A DNA stretch of 14,063 nucleotides from Candidatus Zixiibacteriota bacterium (GTDB taxonomy: Bacteria > Zixibacteria > MSB-5A5 > GN15 > FEB-12), in contig JADFLZ010000019.1 of assembly GCA_022564135.1 (NCBI GenBank), positions 1 through 14,063 of the forward strand. The letters are read 5' to 3'. A program made the translations under genes and the position numbers. How positions within the stretch are numbered: the first letter of the stretch is position 1; every line of letters begins with the position of its first letter. Of this stretch, positions 1 to 5,624 are shown one piece after another. A model generated the notes under the pieces. The model made no database searches. It was not told the DNA's origin and worked only from the letters and a program-made list of their open reading frames with translations.

Positions 1-97
1 TACTGGCAACGCCTACCGCCGTCGCTGTGACCAGACCCAGTTCGCGAGGCAACTCGTGCTGCGGGGACTCAGGAATGGTGTTATTGGTCGATATCAT
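1..97 (-). CDS. Amino-acid permease (APC superfamily), N-terminal fragment
   Basis: The minus strand reads from an ATG at 97-95 into 32 codons that stay open to the window edge. The peptide has a short polar head (MISTNNTIPESP) followed by LPRELGLVTATAVGVAS. That pattern, a charged L-x-R-x-LGL followed by a small, apolar first membrane helix, is typical of the start of APC-family amino-acid transporters, where helix 1 continues into a G-x-G-I-F motif. That motif would lie outside the window. The gene diverges from the methyltransferase gene at 206, leaving about 108 bp for both promoters. The identification rests on about 30 residues, so the family is likely but the substrate cannot be given. 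Confidence 0.6.
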   Translation of the reverse strand, partial: MISTNNTIPESPQHELPRELGLVTATAVGVAS

Positions 98-170
98 ACT
101 ACCACTGCATATAATACGCTTGCCTGCAGCGCGAGAAAAGTAGTTTTATCGTAACTAGCTGTATAACTTC

Positions 171-200
171 TTGACAGCGGTTCTATCTCGAACTTCTATA
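171..200 (+). promoter_or_regulatory. Sigma70-type promoter of the methyltransferase gene
   Basis: A perfect -35 hexamer TTGACA lies at 171-176. A -10-like TTCTAT (194-199, spacer 17) or TCTATA (195-200, spacer 18) follows. The expected transcription start falls at about 206, the A of the ATG, so the mRNA may be leaderless. This agrees with the absence of a Shine-Dalgarno site before that ATG. Confidence 0.5.
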
Positions 201-205
201 TCTAT

Positions 206-925
206 ATGAGAATCAGAGTGGTGATTGCCATATACCTGAGTGTGACAATAATCGGCGGTACCTGTAGTTGCTCCGGTGCTGAGGAAACCGGCGATGACCT
301 GGCTCAAACGCGAGCGCAGATGGTTGAACACCAGCTTACCGCCCGAGGAATTCGTGATGGACGGGTACTGCAGGCCTTTCGGCAAGTCGAACGCCACCGA
401 TTTGTACCGCCAGAGTATCTGAGCTTGGCCTATGGCGACCACCCACTACCGATCGGTCATGACCAAACAATCTCTCAGCCTTACATCGTAGCCCTCATGA
501 CCGAGCTGGTGGCCGTCGATAGCACCGACAAGGTGCTCGAAGTTGGGACTGGTTCGGGTTATCAGGCGGCGATACTGTCTCTTCTTGCTTCACGGGTCTA
601 CACAATCGAAATACTGAAGCCCTTGGCCGAAAGCGCTCGCACCAGGCTGGAGCAGCTTGGTTACAGCAATGTTACGGTGCGGGCCGGGGACGGTTTCCGG
701 GGCTGGGAGGAAGAGGCCCCCTTCGATGGCATTATCGTGACTGCCGCCCCTACTGAAATTCCGCCGCCGCTGATTGAGCAGCTTGCCGATGGCGGTCGGC
801 TGGTCATCCCGGTTGGAGATCATTGGCAGGAGTTGATCCTCCTGACCAGAGATGGTGACAACATCGAACGTACTTCAATCACTCCGGTTAGATTTGTGCC
901 AATGACTGGCGAAGCCAGCGAGTAA
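206..925 (+). CDS. pcm: Protein-L-isoaspartate O-methyltransferase, exported form
   Basis: This enzyme uses S-adenosylmethionine to methylate isoaspartyl residues of aged proteins so that they can return to aspartate. The 239-aa product carries the family signatures: M-V-x-x-Q-L near residue 39, RHRFVP at 63-68, the active-site segment QTISQPYIVA at 87-96, SAM motif I VLEVGTGSGYQ at 110-120, GDG at 161-163, and a C-terminal VRFVPMTGE. Family members usually have about 210 residues. The extra N-terminus (residues 1-24, MRIRVVIAIYLSVTIIGG then CSC) looks like a signal peptide with a poor lipobox, suggesting a periplasmic or envelope location. A cytosolic start at Met39 would lose the leader but keep the enzyme. 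No Shine-Dalgarno precedes the ATG at 206, and the promoter places the transcript start at about that base. Confidence 0.93.
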   Translation: MRIRVVIAIYLSVTIIGGTCSCSGAEETGDDLAQTRAQMVEHQLTARGIRDGRVLQAFRQVERHRFVPPEYLSLAYGDHPLPIGHDQTISQPYIVALMTELVAVDSTDKVLEVGTGSGYQAAILSLLASRVYTIEILKPLAESARTRLEQLGYSNVTVRAGDGFRGWEEEAPFDGIIVTAAPTEIPPPLIEQLADGGRLVIPVGDHWQELILLTRDGDNIERTSITPVRFVPMTGEASE

Positions 926-1069
926 CGGTAATATTCTGTCAGCCGCTGCTGCGCCTGTCCTTGCTTGTGTCAAGTTGGTTACAGGTTCGAAAGTCTCTGG
1001 TACGGGACGTCGGTAGCCAAGTGAACTGTCTGGCCATGAGTGAAGGCTCTTCTGCTTAATTTTTTTGAT

Positions 1070-1750
1070 TCAACTTTGGGCATTTGATTTTGCTCGGATC
1101 GACCTGCGAATCGAAACTAGGAATCCTATCCAGTACGAAGAAATTCCAAGTGCTAAGAGCCAGTAAGGATAAGGTTTGGGTATCTCGTGATGCAATATTG
1201 CTCCAGTATCGCTCATGAAAGAATATAGAATTAACGCAGTACCAAATAAGCCTAGAGACCAGCCGATTGCACCCGGTCGATATTTATGCCCTGAAGTTGT
1301 TATGTGGATCATCCAATAACCAATAACAGACATGCTCAGTGCAATCATAACTGGTGCTATTACGGGCGAAATCCATGGTAAGGGGACAAGAAATAGAACA
1401 TCCCAGTCTAGTATACTCGATGGCCAATTGACTAAAACCTTCAACCAGAAATAGTAAAATATGTCCCAAATACCAAACACAAAAAGAAACCATCCGAATC
1501 TTTCCCAGCGCCATTTAGCCATTATCCATGCGATGCTTAATAGCATCACGAGAGTGGCAACCTCCCGACCGATTTCTATAAAAATAATGGACTCCGGGAT
1601 TAACTTAAGAGGAAACGAGAATCCGTCTGGGTAGTACAATTTGCGCAAATATACAACGACGGTTGCCTCAAGATAGGCCATTGCGACTGCAAATACCGCA
1701 ATGAGTGAAGGTCGAAAAAACAATTGATCTAGTCGACTTTGCATTTTCAT
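1070..1750 (-). CDS. Multi-pass membrane protein of unknown function
   Basis: I do not recognise a function for this 226-aa protein. It has about six hydrophobic segments, near residues 14-34, 61-79, 84-106, 128-150, 161-180 and 195-214. It ends in a basic, cytoplasm-like tail (RRSIRAKSNAQS). Between the first two helices is a conserved-looking polar loop YLRKLYYPDGFSFPL, followed by EIGREVATLVML with charged residues (E, R, E) entering a membrane helix. These may be functional residues. The start is the ATG at 1750-1748, with a second in-frame ATG two codons later. Neither has a clear ribosome site. The gene converges on the methyltransferase gene and shares no operon with any neighbour. Its base composition looks more AT-rich than the methyltransferase gene, but I did not compute it. 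Confidence 0.75.
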   Translation of the reverse strand: MKMQSRLDQLFFRPSLIAVFAVAMAYLEATVVVYLRKLYYPDGFSFPLKLIPESIIFIEIGREVATLVMLLSIAWIMAKWRWERFGWFLFVFGIWDIFYYFWLKVLVNWPSSILDWDVLFLVPLPWISPVIAPVMIALSMSVIGYWMIHITTSGHKYRPGAIGWSLGLFGTALILYSFMSDTGAILHHEIPKPYPYWLLALGISSYWIGFLVSIRRSIRAKSNAQS

Positions 1751-2014
1751 CTAATCATGAGAAGTTTTTAATAAATTTGCACCAAAAAAATAATAGATAA
1801 TTACTTTATTAAAGCTTTCCTATGTGGTCATCTGGGACGAAAAAGAGGATTTACAAGTGAAGATTAAGAAAGGTGCCTGTTGAGCGAAGTAGTATAAGAT
1901 CTTCAAATACTATTTGCAATCTATACGAACGTTTCTTAGCTTTCTGTGTCAACTTCTACACTTGGTTAGACAATATACACTTAGCACATTAGTTTTATAA
2001 AATAGGAGGGATAC

Positions 2015-2812
2015 ATGAAAACAAACCTGTTCTTTGTAGGGATGGTGTTACTGGCGTTTTTTGTGCTGGGTTGCTATAAACAAGTTTCATTTCCCACTGG
2101 TAGGTGGGTTGACCTTTCATACAATTATTCTCCTGAGACAATCTTCTGGCCTACTGCTGAGAGATTTAAACTGGAAGTAGTTGCTGCTGGCATAACCGAC
2201 AAAGGATACTACTATGCTGCCAATAGATACTCAGCATCTGAGCACGGCGGTACACATATCGATGCACCAATTCACTTTGCACAGGGAGGCAGAACAGTCG
2301 AACAGATTCCACTGGAACAGTTAATCGGTCCGGCTGTCGTTATTGATGTATCAGAAAAGGCACTTGCCAACAGAGACTATCTGATAAGTGTTGATGATAT
2401 CATCACTTGGGAGGTGGAACACGGCTTAATTGCTAAAGATGTAATCGTGTTGTTCCATACCGGATACGGGCGGTACTGGCCAGATCCTATTCGATATATG
2501 GGAACTGACAAACGGGGCTTGGAGGCAATTGCTGAACTGCATTTTCCGGGCTTAAGCCCTGAGGCTGCCCGCTGGTTGGTGGATAATCGTTCTCCCAAAG
2601 CTCTTGGTATTGATACTCCGAGTATTGATTACGGTCAGTCCCAGATGTTTGAAAGTCATCAAATATTGATGGGTGAAAATATTCCAGCCTTTGAAAATGT
2701 TGCAAATATGAACCAACTGCCGGAAACAGGAACTCTGGTTGTTGCTCTTCCGATGAAGATTAAAGGAGGGAGTGGTGGGCCGTTAAGAATTATTGCGCTT
2801 GTTCCAGAATAG
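2015..2812 (+). CDS. Cyclase-family metal hydrolase, lipoprotein (kynurenine formamidase-like)
   Basis: The family (cyclase/kynurenine formamidase/isatin hydrolase) hydrolyses amide or lactam bonds with a divalent metal. The hallmark H-G-G-T-H-I-D-A-P-I-H is complete at residues 77-87 and supplies the metal-binding His and Asp. The downstream family blocks IDTPSIDYG (199-207), ESHQILMGENIPAFENV (213-229) and the terminal GGSGGPLRIIALV (251-263) are also present. Residues 1-20 form a lipoprotein signal with lipobox VLGC (Cys20), so the enzyme is probably anchored in the envelope, facing the periplasm. At 265 aa it is full length. A strong AGGAGG at 2004-2009 sits 5 nt before the ATG and fixes the start. 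It appears monocistronic. The substrate cannot be inferred: no tryptophan-degradation gene is nearby. Confidence 0.88.
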   Translation: MKTNLFFVGMVLLAFFVLGCYKQVSFPTGRWVDLSYNYSPETIFWPTAERFKLEVVAAGITDKGYYYAANRYSASEHGGTHIDAPIHFAQGGRTVEQIPLEQLIGPAVVIDVSEKALANRDYLISVDDIITWEVEHGLIAKDVIVLFHTGYGRYWPDPIRYMGTDKRGLEAIAELHFPGLSPEAARWLVDNRSPKALGIDTPSIDYGQSQMFESHQILMGENIPAFENVANMNQLPETGTLVVALPMKIKGGSGGPLRIIALVPE

Positions 2813-2948
2813 TTCGCATTGTTCTGTCATTAAGATATTAGTGGGTTTGAACGAGGATTACGTTACGAAACACAGAACTTTTATACTTGATTTTAGCTTA
2901 GAATAGCTCCCGAATTGTGCACTTTTCGAACCTTACTGTTTGTGACCA

Positions 2949-3010
2949 GCCCCCCATATATCGCGATCCAGTTTGAGAGTTAGTATATTGATTTGGATCG
3001 AGGAAGGAAG
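2949..3010 (+). repeat. Dispersed repeat, copy 1
   Basis: The run from 2949 to 2989 (GCCCCCCATAT ... TCCAGTTT ... AGAGTTAGTATATT) recurs at 8628-8666 with about 37 of 41 aligned positions identical. Beyond 2989 copy 1 continues TGGATCGAGGAAGGAAG, which resembles the weaker third copy at 13821-13867. Copy 1 lies between the cyclase gene and rtcB, where no other mobile element is visible. The AGGAAGG at its end would serve as a ribosome site for the short ORF at 3016, so the repeat may be the promoter-leader of a multicopy gene. Confidence 0.6.
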
Positions 3011-3015
3011 CAGCA

Positions 3016-3114
3016 ATGGACTCAATTAATGCTATTCGGGGCTACCTACCGCCACCACTGGATGCATTTCAACCAACAAACAACTTAACGAGGGTGGCTG
3101 TAGGTCTAACTTAA
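3016..3114 (+). CDS. Short ORF (32 aa) behind the repeat, possibly a gene remnant
   Basis: An ATG at 3016, preceded by a good AGGAAGG ribosome site within repeat copy 1, opens a 32-codon frame beginning MDSINAIRGYLPPPLDAF and ending in TAA at 3112-3114. The peptide matches nothing I know. It may be the truncated start of a gene normally linked to this repeat, or a chance ORF. The rest of the 2813-3174 gap holds only the repeat and the inverted repeat at 3044-3105. Confidence 0.25.
   Translation: MDSINAIRGYLPPPLDAFQPTNNLTRVAVGLT
3044..3105. repeat. Imperfect 13-bp inverted repeat
   Basis: ACCTACCGCCACC (3044-3056) is matched by GGTGGCTGTAGGT (3093-3105), pairing at 12 of 13 positions across a 36-nt loop. 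No T-run follows, so it is not a standard rho-independent terminator. It could be a structured RNA, or part of a small element together with the adjacent repeat. Confidence 0.45.
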
Positions 3115-3174
3115 CAAGTGGTACAATAACCGGGGCAGGTCATCGGGCAAATCTTTATATGTCATTTCTCTTTC

Positions 3175-4632
3175 TTATCCTTTCACTACGGCCACAGGGC
3201 GGAGCCTGGCAATCTTTATGGCGATACCCGCATTATGCACGACATCAACCACGCTGTGAACATCTTTGTAAGCATAAGGAGCTTCTTCGGTTAACGTCCT
3301 GACGGTCTTAGTCTGAACTAATACCCCTTGTTCCGATAATTCCCGAAGCAGCACGTCCCCTTGCATTTCCTTGCGAGCCTTCGTTCTGGACATACTTCGC
3401 CCTGCCCCATGACACGATGAACCAAACGTTTCCTTCATTGCGCCTTCGGCGCCAACTAATACGTACGAAGCCGTTCCCATACTGCCGGGTATCAATACTG
3501 GCTGGCCGGTTTTCTGAAACAGTTCAGAAATATCGGGATGTCCGGCCGGAAAGGCCCGCGTGGCGCCTTTGCGATGGACGATTACCTTTGTCATCTTGCC
3601 GTCGATTTCGTAGTCTTCGATTTTGGCAATATTGTGAGCCACATCGTATAAAACCTCAAGCGTGCCGTTTCCATCCCCCATAACAGACCGCCAGGCTTGA
3701 CGAAGCTGGTGCGTTATCAGCTGCCGGTTGGTCCAGGCAAAATTGGCGGCGGCGCACATTCCCTGGAAGTACTCCTGTCCTTCTCTTGAAGAAAACGGTA
3801 CTCCCGCTAATTCTCTGTCGGGAAGTTTGACGCCATACTTCGGCATAGCTGTCATCATCTCGCGCAAAGCATCGGTAGCAACTTGATGTCCCAATCCGCG
3901 CGAACCGGTGTGAATTAAAAAGACAGTCTGGTTTTTGTACAAGCCAAGCTGCGCGGCAATATCTTTATCATAAATTTCGTCAATATGGTCTATTTCAACA
4001 AAATGATTGCCCGCGCCCATCGTTCCCAGTTGGTCTTTGCCTCTTTCTTTGGCATGGCGCGAAACCGAACGCGGGTCGGCTTCAGGAAGACAGCCACCCG
4101 ATTCGATATGTTGCCGGTCCTGTTCGGTAGCGAGTCCTTCCCGTACAGCCCACTTGACTCCGTGCTGCAGGACTTCATCCAGTTCTTTGATGCTGAGCCT
4201 GTGGTGACCCGCCTTACCCACCCCTGAGGGAACATTTTCAAAAACCTTTTGTGCCAGCTTTTCCATATGCGGTTTTACTTCATCGATTGTAGTCTGCGAA
4301 GTCAAAAGTCTCACGCCGCAGTTGATATCATAACCAATTCCCCCGGGTGAGATGAGACCATCGGGATGTTCAGTAGCTGCCACTCCCCCGATAGGAAAGC
4401 CGTAGCCTTCATGGGCGTCAGGCATAAGCAGCGCAGCTTTGAGTATACCCGGTAGCGTAGCGACATTGACCAGCTGCTGCAGCGAGCGATCCCGAAAGAT
4501 TGACTCCAGCATTTGTTCAGAGGCGTATATTCGGGCGGGGACCCTCATATCGTTGCGATATGAAATAGGAATCTCCCACTGCCAGTCAGAAATTTTGTTC
4601 AGCGGAATATCTCTGTGTTTTACAGTACTCAT
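3175..4632 (-). CDS. rtcB: RNA-splicing ligase RtcB
   Basis: RtcB joins 2',3'-cyclic phosphate and 5'-OH RNA ends using GTP and Mn2+, in tRNA splicing or RNA repair. All family blocks are visible (numbered from the ATG at 4632): PDAHEGYGFPIGG from 71, GGIGYDINCG with Asp102 and Cys105 as metal ligands, GAGNHFVEI from 206, HTGSRGLGH from 241, HRKGATRAFP from 353, IPGSMGT from 381, and SSCHGAGRSMSR with His408, the expected guanylylated histidine. At 485 aa it is full length. A GTG at 4635 lies one codon before the ATG. It abuts the archease stop codon (TGA, 4638-4636), so the two genes are translationally coupled. Its cofactor archease is directly upstream in the same operon. Confidence 0.97.
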   Translation of the reverse strand: MSTVKHRDIPLNKISDWQWEIPISYRNDMRVPARIYASEQMLESIFRDRSLQQLVNVATLPGILKAALLMPDAHEGYGFPIGGVAATEHPDGLISPGGIGYDINCGVRLLTSQTTIDEVKPHMEKLAQKVFENVPSGVGKAGHHRLSIKELDEVLQHGVKWAVREGLATEQDRQHIESGGCLPEADPRSVSRHAKERGKDQLGTMGAGNHFVEIDHIDEIYDKDIAAQLGLYKNQTVFLIHTGSRGLGHQVATDALREMMTAMPKYGVKLPDRELAGVPFSSREGQEYFQGMCAAANFAWTNRQLITHQLRQAWRSVMGDGNGTLEVLYDVAHNIAKIEDYEIDGKMTKVIVHRKGATRAFPAGHPDISELFQKTGQPVLIPGSMGTASYVLVGAEGAMKETFGSSCHGAGRSMSRTKARKEMQGDVLLRELSEQGVLVQTKTVRTLTEEAPYAYKDVHSVVDVVHNAGIAIKIARLRPVAVVKG

Positions 4633-4635
4633 CAC

Positions 4636-5052
4636 TCAGATATCAAATACTATCATTGTCGAAAAGTTGCCGCTTTTATCATTGACCACATTTGCTTCAT
4701 GATAGGTCACTGCCTTTATATCGTCATCGAAACCGTCCGCAGGATATCCTCTTACCTCCGCAATACAATTAGTTTCGTTCAGTTTTTCAAACATTATATG
4801 CCTGAACACGGCCTTGTTTTGGTGAGACAAAGTCAGGACTGTGGAGAGAAAATCAATCAGCAGGGCGGTTTGGTCAGCAGACTCAATTTCAACCTTTTCC
4901 GTTATTATGTTGTCCGGAGCGACTCCTTCATCTGATTCCTTTATCAAGACAGCCATCCCTTCAAGTGCGACTGCGAACAACTCTTCAAGACTGCCGCCTG
5001 CGACCCACAGCCGAACATCAGCAGTATGGGGCATTACTTTGTAGGTTTTCAT
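4636..5052 (-). CDS. Archease, RtcB activating protein
   Basis: Archease speeds the guanylylation and multiple turnover of RtcB. The 138-aa product begins MKTYKVMPHTADVRLWVAGG, the typical archease opening with its HTAD metal-binding motif, and continues with ELFAVALEGMAVL and QTALLIDFLSTVL. The C-terminal block RGYPADGFDDDIKAVTYHEA matches the family's conserved D-x-x-x-x-x-K-A-x-T-Y motif. I chose the ATG at 5052 because it gives the normal family length. A longer frame up to 5097 adds 15 residues with no homology feel. The ATG overlaps the stop codon of the preceding 78-aa ORF (ATGA), implying coupled translation. Order in the operon is 78-aa ORF, archease, rtcB. Confidence 0.93.
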   Translation of the reverse strand: MKTYKVMPHTADVRLWVAGGSLEELFAVALEGMAVLIKESDEGVAPDNIITEKVEIESADQTALLIDFLSTVLTLSHQNKAVFRHIMFEKLNETNCIAEVRGYPADGFDDDIKAVTYHEANVVNDKSGNFSTMIVFDI

Positions 5053-5285
5053 CCGCTCATTCTTTTCATATAAAGCTGCTTCAGAAGGATAACACAACCA
5101 GATGGCAAAAAAAACATATAAGGGGCTCCAGAGAGAAATAAAAGACTGGAAAGCCCCTCCAATTGATACCTTTGAGAATATCTATTCAGACGGGAACCGA
5201 TGGTTATTTCTAAATCCTTTCCTTTGATTTTCAGCTTGGCATCACCCTCAAGAAAAGAATTGAATTTTTCTATTATATTCTGCAT
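5049..5285 (-). CDS. Small protein (78 aa) heading the archease-rtcB operon
   Basis: I recognise no family. A strong ribosome site (GGAAGGAG, 7 nt before the ATG at 5285) and an ATGA overlap with archease argue that the frame is translated. Residues 1-30 (MQNIIEKFNSFLEGDAKLKI...) are hydrophilic and protein-like. Residues 44-70 are hydrophobic and could form one membrane span. Oddly, a terminator-like hairpin and T8 tract (5158-5107) lie inside the second half of the frame, which encodes LFLSGAPYMFFLP. The C-terminal half may therefore be coding only incidentally. The ORF could be a regulatory leader whose translation keeps the hairpin open, or the remnant of a gene that once ended before the hairpin. 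Confidence 0.55.
   Translation of the reverse strand: MQNIIEKFNSFLEGDAKLKIKGKDLEITIGSRLNRYSQRYQLEGLSSLLFLSGAPYMFFLPSGCVILLKQLYMKRMSG
5107..5158 (-). terminator. Terminator-like hairpin inside the 78-aa ORF
   Basis: On the minus strand AGGGGCT-TT-CCAG (5158-5146) pairs with CTGGAGCCCCT (5131-5121): an 11-bp stem with a 2-nt bulge and a 14-nt loop. It is followed by TATATG and eight T residues (5114-5107). The 6-nt gap before the T-run makes it weaker than a textbook intrinsic terminator. It lies upstream of archease and rtcB, so it could reduce their transcription when the 78-aa ORF is not being translated. Confidence 0.5.
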
Positions 5286-5339
5286 TTTAGGTCTCCTTCC
5301 GATAAAAAAGTTGAAAATGCACCACTACCTAAAAAGGCC

Positions 5340-5367
5340 TTGACAAATTTATCCTAAGTAATATTTT
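5340..5367 (+). promoter_or_regulatory. Sigma70-type promoter of the cysteine operon
   Basis: A perfect -35 TTGACA (5340-5345) is followed after 16 nt by TATTTT (5362-5367). The expected start is near 5374-5376, which leaves a 5' leader of about 240 nt before the cysteine synthase gene. An in-frame ATG at 5376 lies almost at the predicted start. Its -10 overlaps the -10 of the opposing promoter at 5366-5371. Confidence 0.6.
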
Positions 5368-5394
5368 ATAGTGAAATGAGTATATTTGGGTCAA
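5366..5394 (-). promoter_or_regulatory. Sigma70-type promoter of the archease-rtcB operon
   Basis: On the minus strand TTGACC (5394-5389) and CTATAA (5371-5366) are separated by 17 nt, a near-consensus pair. Transcription would start near 5359 and run into the 78-aa ORF at 5285. The core overlaps that of the plus-strand promoter, so RNA polymerase cannot sit on both at once. Confidence 0.6.
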
Positions 5395-5408
5395 TTGGTT
5401 ATAACCGT

Positions 5409-5534
5409 ATGAGTAAAGTGAATCTTTCTAAAACTTCTAAATGCTGCTGTAAATGTGATTGCTGCAACACTTGCTGTTGTTCTTGCGGTTGTTGTATGTG
5501 TACCCAGGAGGTATTTAGGGAAAGGTTTACGTAG
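5409..5534 (+). CDS. Polycysteine leader peptide (41 aa), candidate cysteine attenuator
   Basis: The frame from ATG 5409 to TAG 5532-5534 encodes MSKVNLSKTSK, then a 20-residue block (residues 12-31, bases 5442-5501) with 13 cysteines, then TQEVFRERFT. The block runs CCC-K-C-D-CC-NT-CCC-S-C-G-CC-M-C, with both Cys codons used. It lies between the cysteine-operon promoter and a terminator in front of cysteine synthase. I therefore read it as a leader peptide sensing charged Cys-tRNA, like trp, his and leu leaders and the polycysteine leaders described in mycobacteria. No good ribosome site precedes ATG 5409. An in-frame ATG at 5376, near the predicted transcription start, would give a 52-aa leaderless version. 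A perfect AGGAGG inside the frame (5506-5511) may pause ribosomes. The alternative is a small metallothionein-like metal-binding protein. Confidence 0.72.
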   Translation: MSKVNLSKTSKCCCKCDCCNTCCCSCGCCMCTQEVFRERFT

Positions 5535-5584
5535 CGTCTTGTAAACTGAGTTTATTAAAATAAGATTGCGACGGGAGCCTTTCC
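5519..5584 (+). promoter_or_regulatory. Candidate antiterminator helix
   Basis: Bases 5519-5527 (GGAAAGGTT), inside the last codons of the leader ORF, pair with 5576-5584 (AGCCTTTCC). This gives nine consecutive pairs including one G-U, and a tenth G-U is possible. The second strand is exactly the 5' arm of the terminator, so the two structures exclude each other. A ribosome stalled on the Cys codons (last one at 5499-5501) leaves 5519-5527 free, whereas one reaching the stop at 5532 covers it. A competing hairpin GTTTAC (5525-5530)/GTAAAC (5541-5546) could hold the antiterminator strand after release. Confidence 0.65.
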
Positions 5585-5605
5585 AAAACGGAACGGCTTT
5601 TTTTT
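5576..5605 (+). terminator. Rho-independent terminator between leader peptide and cysteine synthase
   Basis: AGCCTTTCC (5576-5584) and GGAACGGCT (5590-5598) form a stem with one internal T-C mismatch and a 5-nt loop (AAAAC), followed by eight T residues (5598-5605). An outer helix TTGCGA (5566-5571)/TCGCAA (5607-5612) can extend it. It ends only about 10-20 nt before the cysteine synthase start. It makes sense only as a regulated terminator, because the leader ORF has no other downstream gene. Confidence 0.8.
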
Positions 5606-5624
5606 ATCGCAAAGTTTGAAACAT

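Noticed and set aside
975..1015. tRNA-like T-loop (GGTTACAGGTTCGAAAGTC)
   Set aside because: The flanking bases do not form a 5-bp T-stem and no acceptor, D or anticodon arms can be drawn around it.
1751..2014. Promoter for the cyclase gene (TATAAA at 1996-2001)
   Set aside because: Its predicted transcription start would fall inside the AGGAGG ribosome site, and no convincing alternative hexamer pair was found.
3417..4227. Plus-strand ORFs of 66-88 aa across rtcB
   Set aside because: They are antisense shadows of a gene with complete RtcB motifs and show no ribosome sites or family features.
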